Origin: Helicobacter cetorum MIT 00-7128
GTDB lineage: Bacteria > Campylobacterota > Campylobacteria > Campylobacterales > Helicobacteraceae
NCBI RefSeq assembly: GCF_000259255.1
Contig: NC_017737.1
Coordinates: 1 to 64,000 of the forward strand
Direction of reading: 5' to 3'
DNA length: 64,000 bases
Shown here: positions 33,321 to 43,579 of the stretch, piece by piece
Layout of the letters: each line of letters starts with the position of its first letter
Position numbering within the stretch: position 1 is the stretch's first letter
The notes under the pieces: generated by a model
Database searches by the model: none
Seen by the model: the letters and a program-made list of their open reading frames with translations, nothing else
Told to the model about the DNA's origin: nothing
Program-made: the position numbers and the translations under genes

Positions 33321-34225
33321 TTTTGAGCCTTAAAGCGGATACACAAATAATCCTTCCCTTGTCTTAAAGTCCATTGAGTTGAAACATCTTCAGCGATAAT
33401 GTAATCGCCTACAATTCTTGTATTGACTGGGTTATCATAGCCATCAACGACTTTATAAATAACTGGGAATTTAGAAGACGCTAATTTTTTATCAAATTTA
33501 AAATAAGTGAAGTGTTTATCATTAAAAATTTCTTTAGGCATTAAAGAGAGATTAGATTTTTTAGAGCATAGCCACAAGCAATACCATTTTCTTTGAGAGC
33601 TTTTTAAGGCTACATAGCCTTTTTTAATATCTTTTTTAATGATTTTCATAGAATTAGTGCTATCGCCAATAATTAGTGTGTCTTCTTCTTTTTCTTTGAC
33701 TTCTTTAGGGGGTTTTTCAAGGGTATTTTCTTTCTTGATAAAAGCATTAGAATAATAATTCTTATCTTCTATATAGACTTGTAAATTAGGGTGCTTGGAG
33801 CTAGTAAAGGTGGTAGAAAACACATAGAAAGAAAAAATCTTGCCTTCATCATCAATCACGCTGATATTAGAATCCACACCAATTTGTAAAGGCTTAATCA
33901 ACAAAATTCGCTCGTTACTTTCTAAGATTTTTGCATTAAAGCCCACCTTATCTCCTAGCACAAAATCTTTAATGGGCTTTTTGAAATACAATAAAGTCGC
34001 CATTGCGTAACGCAGACGGATTTTATAAGTTTGCCCTTGAAAATAATCAATATTCAAAGTGTTAGACATTTTGGAGCGGTTTTTATCAAAAAAGCTGTTT
34101 TGAATGGCGTTTAAATCCTGCATGGGGTGGTTTAAATTTGGGGTTTTTTGATTAGATTCTTCTATCAACTCATCAGCTTTTATTAGGCTAAAAACTAACA
34201 TTAAGCTTAATAAGAAAGTCCGCAT
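33317..34225 (-). CDS. comB9: ComB9, VirB9-like outer-membrane complex protein
   Basis: The 302-residue protein starts with a signal peptide (MRTFLLSLMLVFSLIKA) and has the VirB9/TrbG/CagX beta domains: IRLRYAMATLLYFKKPI near residue 70 and the C-terminal FKFDKKLASSKFPVIYKVVD. In ComB systems it forms the outer-membrane ring with ComB7. It overlaps comB8 by 1 nt and comB10 by 4 nt, so all three are translated from one message. Confidence 0.93.
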   Translation of the reverse strand: MRTFLLSLMLVFSLIKADELIEESNQKTPNLNHPMQDLNAIQNSFFDKNRSKMSNTLNIDYFQGQTYKIRLRYAMATLLYFKKPIKDFVLGDKVGFNAKILESNERILLIKPLQIGVDSNISVIDDEGKIFSFYVFSTTFTSSKHPNLQVYIEDKNYYSNAFIKKENTLEKPPKEVKEKEEDTLIIGDSTNSMKIIKKDIKKGYVALKSSQRKWYCLWLCSKKSNLSLMPKEIFNDKHFTYFKFDKKLASSKFPVIYKVVDGYDNPVNTRIVGDYIIAEDVSTQWTLRQGKDYLCIRFKAQK

Positions 34226-34968
34226 TAATCATTCCTGTTTGTAGGCGTGATTTCTGTAATGCTATAACGAGTGATTTTAAAACCGGTAGGGTTTTTAGGC
34301 ATAGAAGTGTAATCAAAATCAGGGGTGTCAAACATATAACTTAGCACGATTTTAAAACGCTTTTCATACACGAGCTTATTTTCATTCATCAGTTTTGCCA
34401 CAATAGACACGCTAGCAATGGGGTTATTATCTTGATGATAAATCGCAATGTTTATAATATGGACTTCCCTTTCTAAATGGCTCTGTGCGTAAATGCTGTT
34501 TTTTGTTTTAATCAAATCTTCAAAGCGTTGCCACACTTTAGCACTACTTTGTAATCGCACTAATTCATAGCGAGACTTATCATCAATACGATTAATGCTC
34601 TCTCTATTTAGCACATACGCCCCTATAAGAGAGCGAGCTAAGGCTTCATTATGTGAAATGCTTTTATCCGCTCTTTGAATAATAGCGTAGTGCTTGTCTT
34701 GATTTAAAAAGTCCACAAAATGGTGTTCGGTTTTTTGTAAGGGTAAAAGGCTAATTAATACAATAGCTAAAATAAGAGCGATAACACTCATTAAACCTAA
34801 GAGTCTGTAAGCGATTTTTAGGCGATTTCTCTCTAGCCTAAACACGCTCTGTATGTCTAAATCATTCACACAAAAACTAGAAAGTTTGCTTTCTAAATGC
34901 TTTTCTTGAGAGTTTAAAATCTCTTCTAAATAGGCTAATTGCTCGCTATTAAAAGGCTTTTCTTTCAT
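34225..34968 (-). CDS. comB8: ComB8, VirB8-like inner-membrane protein
   Basis: The 247-residue bitopic protein has one membrane helix (about residues 55-78) and a periplasmic VirB8-fold domain with the GAYVLNRESINRIDDKSRYE segment. It is the scaffold of ComB-type transporters. Its start codon overlaps the comB7 stop (ATGA), and its own stop overlaps the comB9 start. Confidence 0.92.
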   Translation of the reverse strand: MKEKPFNSEQLAYLEEILNSQEKHLESKLSSFCVNDLDIQSVFRLERNRLKIAYRLLGLMSVIALILAIVLISLLPLQKTEHHFVDFLNQDKHYAIIQRADKSISHNEALARSLIGAYVLNRESINRIDDKSRYELVRLQSSAKVWQRFEDLIKTKNSIYAQSHLEREVHIINIAIYHQDNNPIASVSIVAKLMNENKLVYEKRFKIVLSYMFDTPDFDYTSMPKNPTGFKITRYSITEITPTNRND

Positions 34969-35081
34969 GCAAGACTCAGTGGGTTTTCATAGAACGCACA
35001 AGGGCTTTTCTTCATTTCATGCACCTTGCTGGAGCAACCAAGCATTAAAAACAAAAGAACCATACTAAAGAAAAATTTCAT
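34965..35081 (-). CDS. comB7: ComB7 small lipoprotein
   Basis: This short gene encodes 38 residues: a lipoprotein signal ending LMLGC (Cys16 acylated), then SSKVHEMKKSPC and a short tail. That is the size, layout and the SSKVHEMKKSPC core of H. pylori ComB7, which stabilises ComB9. AAAGGA precedes the start, and the stop codon overlaps the comB8 start by 4 nt. Confidence 0.9.
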   Translation of the reverse strand: MKFFFSMVLLFLMLGCSSKVHEMKKSPCAFYENPLSLA

Positions 35082-35103
35082 TAACTTTTTATTTCCTTTC
35101 GTA

Positions 35104-36153
35104 TTAAACTTCTGGCTCTATTGTATCCTTTTTAACTTTCTTTTGCTTGAAATCTACAATTTTTGGCATTATAGTGGTCGTTTCTACCCTAAAAGTGGGA
35201 GAATGCGTAGAACTCTCTCTTTCTTTAGAGGTATTTTGAGAATTTTGGCTATGTGTAGATTGCATTAAAACTTGATTAAAAGAGCTTGAAACAGCTTGGC
35301 TAAGATTGGTGCTTAAAGTAGTAATCAATTGAACGCTCTCTCTAATACTATTATGGGTTTTAAAAAACGCATTGATAAAAAAGGGCACACTTATAATTAA
35401 ACCCAAACAACAAAAGAGTGCCACCAATAATAAAAGCGCTAAATCCTCTCTTGCATGCATTTGAGCATTCATTAAAACTTGCATAATATAAGCGTTTAAA
35501 AAACCTACTAAAAGAATTAAAGGTTTATAAAATCCTAACGCTAGACATTTTTTAAAACATATCCATAGCACACCACGCCATGCTTTAAAAAACCCAAAGG
35601 CTAAAAATAGCACCCCTAAAGAGCACCACACATGCACTTCTAGCCACACCAATATAATTAAAGCAAACATCACGCTTAAAAAAAGAGCTTGCAAAATACC
35701 CAAAATAAGCCATAATGACCATTCTTTATGAGCTAAATCCCATATAAAAGTAAGCGCAGAAAAAGCATAGTTGAATAAAAAATCCAAACGCAATACAAGC
35801 GTGTCTTGCATTTGATTTTCTAAGCTTTGAGCCAATGAGTTAGTTAATAAATCCGGCAAAGCAAAAATTATCTTTTTAAACAATATATAAAAAGTATCTA
35901 TATGATTAAGCGCATAATTAAATAAGGCAAAAAACCCTACAAAAAACAATGTCTCTAAGATGGTTTGTTTGCTAAACAAATTCTGCTCTTTCAAGCGCTC
36001 ATAAGCAAATACCATAAACGCTAAAGATACAAGAGAATTAAAAACTAATTGCGCATGCAAACTATATAAGAAAAAATCTGCAAATTGTCCCAAAATCGCT
36101 GTAAGTGGTGTGATAAACCAAGAAAGAACCACTTCATAGGCATTTGGTTGCAT
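35104..36153 (-). CDS. comB6: ComB6, VirB6-like polytopic protein
   Basis: The 349-residue product has six or more hydrophobic helices and a soluble, Ser/Thr-rich C-terminal tail of about 70 residues. Its position just upstream of comB7 identifies it as ComB6, the VirB6-type channel component of the DNA-uptake system. There is a 22-nt gap to comB7. Confidence 0.85.
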   Translation of the reverse strand: MQPNAYEVVLSWFITPLTAILGQFADFFLYSLHAQLVFNSLVSLAFMVFAYERLKEQNLFSKQTILETLFFVGFFALFNYALNHIDTFYILFKKIIFALPDLLTNSLAQSLENQMQDTLVLRLDFLFNYAFSALTFIWDLAHKEWSLWLILGILQALFLSVMFALIILVWLEVHVWCSLGVLFLAFGFFKAWRGVLWICFKKCLALGFYKPLILLVGFLNAYIMQVLMNAQMHAREDLALLLLVALFCCLGLIISVPFFINAFFKTHNSIRESVQLITTLSTNLSQAVSSSFNQVLMQSTHSQNSQNTSKERESSTHSPTFRVETTTIMPKIVDFKQKKVKKDTIEPEV

Positions 36154-36164
36154 GCAAAATTCTT

Positions 36165-37160
36165 TTAGCGGATTTTTAGATAGAACTCAAAACGATTACG
36201 AGAAACTAAAAGTTCAATTTTTTCACTACTTAGCGCCTCTCTCAAGGCTTTATCATTTAAGGCTATTTTATGGCGATTAACCCATAAGATTTTATCGCCA
36301 ATTCTTAGCAAATTCAAACCTTTTGGTAAATTCTTCCCTAGTGCTACAACAATAAAATCTTTATCTAGTTTGATATGATAGCGCTCCAAAAAAGTATCTT
36401 TAAGCAAAAATCCCCCATAACGCCTATTAACTCTTACAACAACTTCTTTAATACGCTTATTGCGCCTGATTACTACTCTTGCAAGACTATGGTATTTAAG
36501 ATTGCTTACTATCCATGCAAATTGCGCATGGGTTTTTATAGCATGCTTATTGATACTGATGATTTCATCGCCCTTTTTGAAAGGATTATGAGTAAAAAAG
36601 GGGTCAAACTGCCCCACAATCAATCCTTTATTTTCTTTTAAGCGCACTCCAATATCCCCATAATAGGGCTTTTTTTGGTTTAAAAAACGCTTGATATAGC
36701 GTGTTTGGATAAAGGAAGTTCCCCCTATAGTTAGCCCTAACATTTGATAACAAATATTGCTAATCACTCCATTTGGTTCAGTAGGCTGAGAAAATCTAGC
36801 ATAGTTAGTATAATCTTGTTGTAAGGCAACTAAATCTCCCGATTTTGCCCCATAATAAGATATGCCTACCATAACCCTTTCTAGCGCCATTTTATCCAAG
36901 GCTCTCATTTCATAAGCAAACTTGCTTGGCTCACCTTGTAATAAATACAACCCAATAAAAGGGTCGCTTTTTAGCACTTTGGCATGTTTTGGATAAGTTT
37001 TAGAATAATATAAATATACGCCTTTAGGTAAAACTTTTAAAGCTACGCCCCCACTTTTTAGACTAGCTTGTTTATAAAAGGCTTGACAATGTTTAAAATC
37101 ATACGCCCCAAGTAAAATTACATTAACACAAAGAGCGATTAAAATTCTATAGATAATCAA
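36165..37160 (-). CDS. PDZ-domain periplasmic protein of unknown function
   Basis: The 331-residue protein begins with a signal or membrane helix (residues 3-18) and has two PDZ-like regions: NPFKKGDEIISINKHAIKTH at about residues 190-210 and GLNLLRIGDKILWVNRHKI near the end. A Cys pair may form a disulfide. It overlaps the ybaB stop by 4 nt, so it is coupled to ybaB. Proteins of this kind occur next to comB genes in helicobacters; a role in the envelope is all that can be said. Confidence 0.75.
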   Translation of the reverse strand: MIIYRILIALCVNVILLGAYDFKHCQAFYKQASLKSGGVALKVLPKGVYLYYSKTYPKHAKVLKSDPFIGLYLLQGEPSKFAYEMRALDKMALERVMVGISYYGAKSGDLVALQQDYTNYARFSQPTEPNGVISNICYQMLGLTIGGTSFIQTRYIKRFLNQKKPYYGDIGVRLKENKGLIVGQFDPFFTHNPFKKGDEIISINKHAIKTHAQFAWIVSNLKYHSLARVVIRRNKRIKEVVVRVNRRYGGFLLKDTFLERYHIKLDKDFIVVALGKNLPKGLNLLRIGDKILWVNRHKIALNDKALREALSSEKIELLVSRNRFEFYLKIR

Positions 37161-37453
37161 AGCTTAGAAAGATTCCCTAGCATATCAAATGCCATGCTCT
37201 TTTTACTCTCTTCTACGCTTTTATACCCCTCATTTAAAGCACTCATCAAATAAATTTGCATAGCCTCTTTATCTTCTAGCAAACTATCATCAATTTGCAA
37301 ATCTACCAATTCGCCCACACCATTAAAGCTTACACTCACCATTCCACCCCCACTTTTTGAAGTATAAATCGTGTCTTTATTTTTTTCTTCTAATTGGCTA
37401 AATTCTTTTCTAACGCCATCTAACAGACCACCAAATTGACTCAAATCAATCAT
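37157..37453 (-). CDS. YbaB/EbfC family nucleoid-associated protein
   Basis: The 98-residue protein is a YbaB/EbfC DNA-binding dimer, which coats DNA without a clear sequence preference. Family features are the short N-terminal helix, the glycine-rich KSGGGMVSVSFNGVGELVDL hairpin and VEESKKSMAFDMLGN. I use the ATG at 37453 (MIDLSQFGG), preceded by GAGGAAATA, rather than an in-frame ATG 39 nt upstream, because family members begin there and because that avoids overlapping panD. Confidence 0.88.
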   Translation of the reverse strand: MIDLSQFGGLLDGVRKEFSQLEEKNKDTIYTSKSGGGMVSVSFNGVGELVDLQIDDSLLEDKEAMQIYLMSALNEGYKSVEESKKSMAFDMLGNLSKL

Positions 37454-37460
37454 TATTTCC

Positions 37461-37814
37461 TCACTCTTTTGTTTGAATTTCGTTGTTTTCATTCACCAAG
37501 ACAATGCTAGGTTTATATGTATTTGCCTCATCTTCGTTCATGCTTGCATAGGCTATAATAATAATCACATCGCCAATAGCAACCTTTCTAGCTGCCGCCC
37601 CATTGACACAAATTTCGCTTTTCTTTTTCCCTAAAATCACATAAGTGCTAAAGCGTTCGCCGTTATTGACATTTACAATTTCTACTTTCATGCCCTCTTT
37701 AAGTTTGGCAAGCTTTGCTAAGTTCTCATCTATAGTAATTGAGCCTACATAATTGAGATTGGCATCAGTGATTCTAGCTCTATGAATTTTGCTATAAAGC
37801 ATTTCAAAAGTCAT
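37461..37814 (-). CDS. panD: aspartate 1-decarboxylase
   Basis: PanD makes beta-alanine from aspartate for pantothenate synthesis by PanC (encoded at 3.2 kb). It is a pyruvoyl enzyme that cleaves itself between Gly24 and Ser25, seen here as NYVGSITID. The 117-residue protein also has the catalytic Lys in [12 protein letters not shown] and the GAAAR region. It overlaps clpA by 4 nt and precedes ybaB by 7 nt. Confidence 0.95.
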   Translation of the reverse strand: MTFEMLYSKIHRARITDANLNYVGSITIDENLAKLAKLKEGMKVEIVNVNNGERFSTYVILGKKKSEICVNGAAARKVAIGDVIIIIAYASMNEDEANTYKPSIVLVNENNEIQTKE

Positions 37815-40015
37815 GGTTGTTTTACCTTTTTTGAGTTTTTAAGCGCTTTTAAAACTACTTTTCCCTCTTCTAATAAACAAGTTATTTTATAAGGGGGTTT
37901 AAATGTTTGCAAAAGCAATAAATCACATAATTTTGTCTTAATTTCATTATGAATGATTTTTTTAATCTCTCTAGCTCCTAGGGCGTTTTGCTCGCTCTTT
38001 TTGGCAATCATTTTAAGCACTTCATCATCAAAACTTAGTGTTATACCTTGCTCTTTAACTAATGCTTTTAATACTTGCAATTCTACCAAAACAATTTGTT
38101 TAAAATCATTCAAACTAAGCGCATTAAATGGCACAATCGCATCTATCCTAGAGCGTAATTCTGGGGTTAAAAATTCTTTAATCGCCCTATCATACTTGGT
38201 ATTTTTAGTATCAAAAAAGCCTAGCATATCTTTATCTTGACTTCCAATATTTGAAGTCATAATCAAAATAGCATGCTTAAAACTTGCTTTATTGCCTAAA
38301 TTATCACTCAAAGTGGCATTATCCATAACCTGCAAAAGCAAGTCATAGACATCAGCATGGGCTTTTTCAATTTCATCTAAGAGCAACACACAATGAGGGT
38401 GCTTTTTAAGCGCATTAACTAATAGCCCCCCTTGTTCAAACCCTACATAGCCATTAGGACTTCCTATTAACTTTGCAATACTATGAGGCTCTTTATATTC
38501 ACTCATATCAAAGCGTTCAAAGTGCAAATCTAAAGCCTTGGCTAATTCTTTAGCTAATTGTGTTTTTCCTACCCCACTAGGCCCAGCAAACAAGAAACTT
38601 CCCATAGGCTTATTGTTTTGACTAAGCCCACAATACTGAATCTTAATAGCATTACTAATAGCCTCAATAGCCCTTTCTTGAGAAAAAATCTTATTTTTTA
38701 GTGTTGTTTCTAAATTTCTTAAAAGCGCTTTTTTATCGCTACTCAAACGAGCTTTAGGGATTTTGAGCTTTAAGGCTAAAATCTCTTGCACATCACTAGC
38801 GCTCACTTTTTTGCTGTTTTTAAGCGCAATCTTTTTATTCGCCCCCACTTCATCTAATAAATCAATCGCCTTATCAGGCAAAAACTTATCATGCATATAA
38901 TAGCTTGTTAAATCCACGCATGCTTTAAGAGCGTTTTCATCATAACGCACTTGATGATGAGATTCATAAAGGGGAGCAAGTTGTTCTAAAATAGAATAAC
39001 ACACTTCTTTGCTAGGCTCTTCTATTGTTACAAGAGAAAAGCGCCGACTAAAAGCTTTATCTTTTTCAAAAGTGTTGCGATACTCTTCAAAAGTCGTTGC
39101 CCCCATACATTTCAAACTCCCATCAGTTAAAACCGGCTTTAAAATATTGGCCGCATCTAAGCTCCCTGAAGTGCTAGAGCCTGCTCCTAAAATTGTATGG
39201 ATTTCATCAATAAATAAAATAGCATTAGGGCTTTTTCTAATCTCTTTAAGCACTTTTTTTAAACGCTTTTCAAAATCCCCTCTATACTTAGCTCCAGCTA
39301 ACATTAGTGCTAAATCTAAAGAAAAAATCTCACAATCATATAAAAATTCTGGCACTTGCTTATTGATAATAGCTAGTGCTAACCCTTCAGCAACAGCACT
39401 CTTTCCTACTCCTGCCTCACCAAGCAATAGAGGGTTATTCTTTTTTCTGCGCCCTAAAATTTCTATAACCCTTAAAATTTCATTTTCACGCCCAATTACT
39501 GGGTCTAAAAGGTTTTCTTTAGCTAAAATGCTTAAATTTTTAGCGTATTTTTCTAAAGCCTCATTCTTTTTTTCTTGCTCTTCTTTTGGAATAAAGGGCA
39601 TGGTGTTTTTGGTTAAATACAAACGAGTAATCCCAAAACTAGCCATAACTTTTGAGGCATAGCAATCTTGTTCTTCTAAGATAAAAACAAGCAAATCCTC
39701 TATTAAAACTTCCTCTAAATGGCTCGCTTGAGCATGCATTTTATGAAATACTTCCATTAAGACAAAACTTCTATCTGGCACTTTTGCGGGGTCATTTTTT
39801 AAAGGCACATATTGCAACAGATAGTCTTTAAGCATTTGGCACATTCTATGATATTCTTTTTCTTCTAAGGCACTAAAAATTTGTGCGCCACTCTCATGCT
39901 CTAAAATTGCTAATAGCAAATGCTCTGTGGTGCATAGCGCATGGTTAAAATCTAGGGCTAAAGTCAAAGTGTGGGTAATGATTTCATTTAAGGTTTGATT
40001 CATATCATATGCCAT
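37811..40015 (-). CDS. clpA: ATP-dependent Clp protease ATP-binding subunit ClpA
   Basis: The 734-residue protein unfolds substrates for ClpP. It has the N-domain that binds ClpS (residues 1-150), two AAA+ modules with Walker A GEAGVGKS and GPSGVGKT and Walker B LFIDEIHT and [10 protein letters not shown], and the IGL-like loop for ClpP (MLGFFDTKN region). It overlaps clpS by 1 nt upstream and panD by 4 nt downstream. Confidence 0.96.
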   Translation of the reverse strand: MAYDMNQTLNEIITHTLTLALDFNHALCTTEHLLLAILEHESGAQIFSALEEKEYHRMCQMLKDYLLQYVPLKNDPAKVPDRSFVLMEVFHKMHAQASHLEEVLIEDLLVFILEEQDCYASKVMASFGITRLYLTKNTMPFIPKEEQEKKNEALEKYAKNLSILAKENLLDPVIGRENEILRVIEILGRRKKNNPLLLGEAGVGKSAVAEGLALAIINKQVPEFLYDCEIFSLDLALMLAGAKYRGDFEKRLKKVLKEIRKSPNAILFIDEIHTILGAGSSTSGSLDAANILKPVLTDGSLKCMGATTFEEYRNTFEKDKAFSRRFSLVTIEEPSKEVCYSILEQLAPLYESHHQVRYDENALKACVDLTSYYMHDKFLPDKAIDLLDEVGANKKIALKNSKKVSASDVQEILALKLKIPKARLSSDKKALLRNLETTLKNKIFSQERAIEAISNAIKIQYCGLSQNNKPMGSFLFAGPSGVGKTQLAKELAKALDLHFERFDMSEYKEPHSIAKLIGSPNGYVGFEQGGLLVNALKKHPHCVLLLDEIEKAHADVYDLLLQVMDNATLSDNLGNKASFKHAILIMTSNIGSQDKDMLGFFDTKNTKYDRAIKEFLTPELRSRIDAIVPFNALSLNDFKQIVLVELQVLKALVKEQGITLSFDDEVLKMIAKKSEQNALGAREIKKIIHNEIKTKLCDLLLLQTFKPPYKITCLLEEGKVVLKALKNSKKVKQP

Positions 40016-40359
40016 TATTTAACCTCTTCTACAACAAGTTGCAAAGGGAAGTTTAAAGCCCTAGCCCTATCTCTTACACATTGTGCTTTATACTCAGCAA
40101 TATCATAAGGATACACCCCACAAACCCCCTCACCCTCATGATGAATGCTTAACATAATGGTTTGTGCCTCTTCTAAAGGCTTATCAAAAAATTCTCTTAA
40201 CATAGAAACTACAAAATCCATTGTCGTATAGTGGTCATTAAGCATTAAGACTTGAGACATTTTAGGCGTAGGCATTTCATAGAGCACTGAAGTATCCGCA
40301 GAAACCTTATGCGCTGGCATTAGAGATTCAAAAAATTCATGGATTTGTTTCAAACGCAC
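40015..40359 (-). CDS. clpS: Clp adaptor ClpS
   Basis: ClpS hands N-end-rule substrates to ClpA. Conserved elements are VLMLNDHYTTMDFVVSML (with the substrate-binding NDxxT), the HHEGEGVCGVYPYDIA motif and a C-terminal strand. The true start is not certain: GTG at 40359 gives 114 residues, while most relatives begin near MPTPKMSQ, about 90 residues. The stop overlaps the clpA start. Confidence 0.92.
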   Translation of the reverse strand: MRLKQIHEFFESLMPAHKVSADTSVLYEMPTPKMSQVLMLNDHYTTMDFVVSMLREFFDKPLEEAQTIMLSIHHEGEGVCGVYPYDIAEYKAQCVRDRARALNFPLQLVVEEVK

Positions 40360-40377
40360 AGAAATACCCTTTTAATT

Positions 40378-40791
40378 TTATTTGGCAACCATAATAGGAA
40401 TAGGCGATTGGTCAATAAAGCGATTTTGGTGCGAACCAAATAAACGATACAGCAAATTAGATTCACTCGCTCCAATCAATAACAAATCATAGTCCTTAGC
40501 CATATCTAAAACCACATCAATAGGTTCGCCACTTTTTAGCACTTGCTCGCATATAATGCCCTCTTTTTCAAAAAGGGTGCTAAACTCTTGCAATAGTGCC
40601 TTAGCCTTTTTTTCTTCTAAAGCCTCTGTAGTGCCATAATCCATCATTCCATTATCCGCATAAATAAATACTTCCATACTTACATGCAATAAAGTAAAAC
40701 GCACGCTTTTAAGCGAATGAGCTAACTTAATTGCAGACTCTACAGCGTTACGGCATTCCTGAGTGTCGCTAATTCCAAACAAAATGTTCAT
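40378..40791 (-). CDS. universal stress protein family (UspA-like)
   Basis: The 137-residue protein has the Rossmann-like UspA fold: MNILFGISDTQECRNAVE at the start, the acidic turn and the LLIGASESNLLYRLFGSHQN nucleotide loop with the terminal SPIPIMVAK. I chose the ATG at 40791, with GAGGGTGG just upstream, rather than an in-frame one 51 nt earlier. It lies at the head of the clpS-clpA run. Confidence 0.88.
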   Translation of the reverse strand: MNILFGISDTQECRNAVESAIKLAHSLKSVRFTLLHVSMEVFIYADNGMMDYGTTEALEEKKAKALLQEFSTLFEKEGIICEQVLKSGEPIDVVLDMAKDYDLLLIGASESNLLYRLFGSHQNRFIDQSPIPIMVAK

Positions 40792-40896
40792 AAGACCACC
40801 CTCAATGATTAGATTATTATCATTATAGCAAAATAACTTCAAACTAAAATTACGCTAACATGAGTTGAGATTTGGCATTTAAAACATGGAGTTAAT

Positions 40897-41574
40897 ATGA
40901 GCGTGGTTCTTTTTGTTAGTGCGACTAATACCAACATTGGTAAAACTACTTGCGCAAGAGAGCTTGCAAAAATTTGCAATACTCAAGGCATTAAAACGAT
41001 TTTATTAAAACCCATTGAAACAGGTGTGAGCTTGCTAGATAAATCAAGTGATGCGCATTTATTTTTAAAAGACAATCAAGCATTGAATTCTTCACTCCAA
41101 CTAAATGATATTTCAATCTATCGCTATAACAAAGCGTGCGCCCCACTCATTGCCCAACAAGAGGAAAATCCAAGCATGCCTATTGAATTAAATAAAATCA
41201 AGGATTTAATAGAGCATTTTAAACAGCGCTATGATTTAGTTATTGTTGAGGGGGCTGGGGGCTTATTAGTCCCCATTACTTTAAAAGAGAGCATGCTAGA
41301 TTTAGCCCTAAAATTACAAGCTAAATTGCTTTTAATTAGCCATGATAATTTAGGAATGATAAATGATTGTTTATTGAATGATTATTTGTTAAAATCTCAA
41401 AAATTAGATTATAAAATCGCCATTAATCTAAGAGAGGATAATACCTCTACTTTTGAGAGCGTGAGTTTGCCCTATATTAAACAATTTAACAAACACGCTT
41501 TAAACCCTATCTTAATCTTTCAAAAAGACTTAAAAAAATTAATGGATTTTATCATTAAACCACTTACGCACTGA
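40897..41574 (+). CDS. bioD: dethiobiotin synthetase
   Basis: BioD closes the ureido ring of dethiobiotin in biotin synthesis. The 225-residue P-loop protein has SATNTNIGKTTCAREL (deviant Walker A), KPIETGV and the VEGAGGLLVPI switch, all family motifs. Its 3' end overlaps the end of the convergent DUF1523 gene by 36 nt. Confidence 0.95.
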   Translation: MSVVLFVSATNTNIGKTTCARELAKICNTQGIKTILLKPIETGVSLLDKSSDAHLFLKDNQALNSSLQLNDISIYRYNKACAPLIAQQEENPSMPIELNKIKDLIEHFKQRYDLVIVEGAGGLLVPITLKESMLDLALKLQAKLLLISHDNLGMINDCLLNDYLLKSQKLDYKIAINLREDNTSTFESVSLPYIKQFNKHALNPILIFQKDLKKLMDFIIKPLTH

Positions 41575-42063
41575 ATGTGCGCTAATAAATAACCCCCCTA
41601 ATAATAGCGCATACAAAATCCAACTAAAAATAGGCTTAGAAACTTCGCTATTTTCCTCAAGAGGTTTGATAGAAATAGCGTTAGCAAACATATCAAATAA
41701 ATTAATACGCCACCCATAATATTTCACTTCTACACGCTGATTGACTAAGCTTTGAGCTAGAGCTGAAATGTCAGCAGAATTGAATTTGAAATAAAAGGGA
41801 AAGCCAAAGCGTGTGTCTTCATTGCGAAAAACTATCACATCTTTTTTATCATTAGGGTTATAGGTTTGGATAAAATACACATCTCTAGTAGGCCCTTTAG
41901 GCAGATGAGAGTTATTGACTAAACCATTTTTATCCATTCTTTTGACTTCTATACCACTTATAAAAACCGCCTTATAATGAGGCATGAAATAACTCACGCA
42001 TAGCATAAGCGCTAAAAATATCATCGTTAAAAAAGATAAAACTATATTACGCACAATTTTCAT
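41539..42063 (-). CDS. DUF1523 membrane-anchored protein
   Basis: The 174-residue protein has a membrane helix at each end (about residues 7-28 and 145-165) and a periplasmic core with VYFIQTYNP, FRNEDTRFGFPFYFKFN and DISALAQSL, which match the DUF1523 family. Function is unknown. It overlaps bioD tail-to-tail by 36 nt. Confidence 0.82.
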   Translation of the reverse strand: MKIVRNIVLSFLTMIFLALMLCVSYFMPHYKAVFISGIEVKRMDKNGLVNNSHLPKGPTRDVYFIQTYNPNDKKDVIVFRNEDTRFGFPFYFKFNSADISALAQSLVNQRVEVKYYGWRINLFDMFANAISIKPLEENSEVSKPIFSWILYALLLGGLFISAHSVRKWFNDKIH

Positions 42064-42145
42064 AATAACTCCCTATTTTGAAGTGTAAATTAAAGCTAGT
42101 ATTTAAAAAGTATTATAAGTAAAAAATAGAAAAGAGACAAAATAA

Positions 42146-42165
42146 GGCGCTTAAAAATAAGCGCC
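42146..42165 (-). terminator. terminator after icd
   Basis: A perfect 8-bp stem GGCGCTTA / TAAGCGCC with a short A-rich loop. T-rich tails follow on both strands; its place 15 nt after the icd stop codon argues for the minus strand. Confidence 0.7.
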
Positions 42166-42180
42166 CTTTTTAAGAATATA

Positions 42181-43458
42181 TTACATGCATTCAATCATCA
42201 CATCAGCAAATTCAGAGCATTTAACTTCAGTAGCACCTTCCATAAGGCGGGCAAAATCATAAGTTACTTTCTTGCTCTTAATCGCTTTTTCCATAGAAGA
42301 TACGATTAAATCAGCCGCTTCTACCCAACCCATATGCCTTAACATCATTTCAGCACTCAAAATAATAGAGCCAGGATTTACTTTATCAAGTCCGGTGTAT
42401 TTAGGAGCAGTGCCATGCGTTGCTTCAAACATGCCCACCGTGTCATTGAGATTAGCCCCTGGAGCAATGCCAATGCCCCCAACCATTGCAGCTAATGCAT
42501 CAGAAATATAATCCCCATTCAAATTCATGGTAGCAATCACGCTGTATTCGCTAGGGCGTAATAAGATTTGTTGCAAGAATGCATCGGCAATCATATCTTT
42601 TATAATGATTTCTTTTCCGGTTTTGGGGTTTTTCAACGAACACCAAGGACCTTTATCAATGATTTGAGCGCCAAATTCTTTTTGAGCTAGAGCATAGCCC
42701 CATTTCATAAACGCCCCTTCAGTAAATTTCATAATATTACCCTTATGCACGAAAGTTACGCTTGGTTTGTCATTATCAATCGCATATTCAATCGCTTTTC
42801 TCACTAATCTTTCTGTGCCCTCTTTACTGATAGGTTTGATACCTATACCGCTAGTTTCTGGGAATCTAATTTTAGTAACCTTTAATTCATCTTGTAAGAA
42901 AGCAATAAGCTTTTTAGCTTCTTCGCTACCTTGCGCCCACTCAACCCCTGCATAAATATCTTCAGCATTTTCTCTAAAAATCACCATATCCACTTTGTTA
43001 GGCTCTTTTACAGGGCTTGGACTACCATACCACCTAACCGGTCTCAAACACACATACAAGTCCATCTTTTGACGCAAAGCCACATTTAATGACCTAAACC
43101 CTTCTCCAATAGGCGTAGTCAAAGGCCCTTTAATAGACACTTTGTAATGATTAATCGCATCAATGGTATCAGGGAGTAGCCATTGCTCTTCAGGGCTTAA
43201 CTCTTTGTGGTCTTTGAATTTGTTATAGCACTTTTCGCCTACAAACACTTCATACCATGCGATTTTTTTCTCGCCTTTATAAGCTTTCTCTACCGCTTTA
43301 TCAACAACTTTAATCATCGCTGGGGTAATATCAGAACCAATGCCATCGCCCTCAATAAAAGGAATAATAGGGTGATTTGGCACACATAACTTGCCATCTT
43401 TAATTGTAATTTCTTCGCCCTCTGTGGGTTTAGATAAAAATCTAGGGTTATAAGCCAT
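42181..43458 (-). CDS. icd: NADP-dependent isocitrate dehydrogenase
   Basis: Icd oxidises isocitrate to 2-oxoglutarate in the TCA cycle. The 425-residue protein has [17 protein letters not shown] at the N-terminus, the isocitrate-binding [13 protein letters not shown], the catalytic [17 protein letters not shown] and the NADP-binding HGTAPKYTG. The next enzyme partner, citrate synthase, is encoded 4 kb away. A normal-length gene. Confidence 0.97.
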   Translation of the reverse strand: MAYNPRFLSKPTEGEEITIKDGKLCVPNHPIIPFIEGDGIGSDITPAMIKVVDKAVEKAYKGEKKIAWYEVFVGEKCYNKFKDHKELSPEEQWLLPDTIDAINHYKVSIKGPLTTPIGEGFRSLNVALRQKMDLYVCLRPVRWYGSPSPVKEPNKVDMVIFRENAEDIYAGVEWAQGSEEAKKLIAFLQDELKVTKIRFPETSGIGIKPISKEGTERLVRKAIEYAIDNDKPSVTFVHKGNIMKFTEGAFMKWGYALAQKEFGAQIIDKGPWCSLKNPKTGKEIIIKDMIADAFLQQILLRPSEYSVIATMNLNGDYISDALAAMVGGIGIAPGANLNDTVGMFEATHGTAPKYTGLDKVNPGSIILSAEMMLRHMGWVEAADLIVSSMEKAIKSKKVTYDFARLMEGATEVKCSEFADVMIECM

Positions 43459-43579
43459 TAGAAATCCTTTATTTAAAAGTGTAGTAAGATAGTATCACAA
43501 AATTTCAACCCAATATTTAATAGTTTGGTTTGCTTAAGACAAAAGATTACAAAATACCCCACTCCTTTAATCCCCCTAC

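Noticed and set aside
37454-37492. Upstream start for ybaB inside panD
   Set aside because: It would add 13 residues not seen in the family, and the ATG at 37453 has the better ribosome site.
39009-39662. A 217-codon plus-strand frame opposite clpA
   Set aside because: It lies wholly within a well-supported gene, has no ribosome site and no recognisable domain; it is an antisense shadow.
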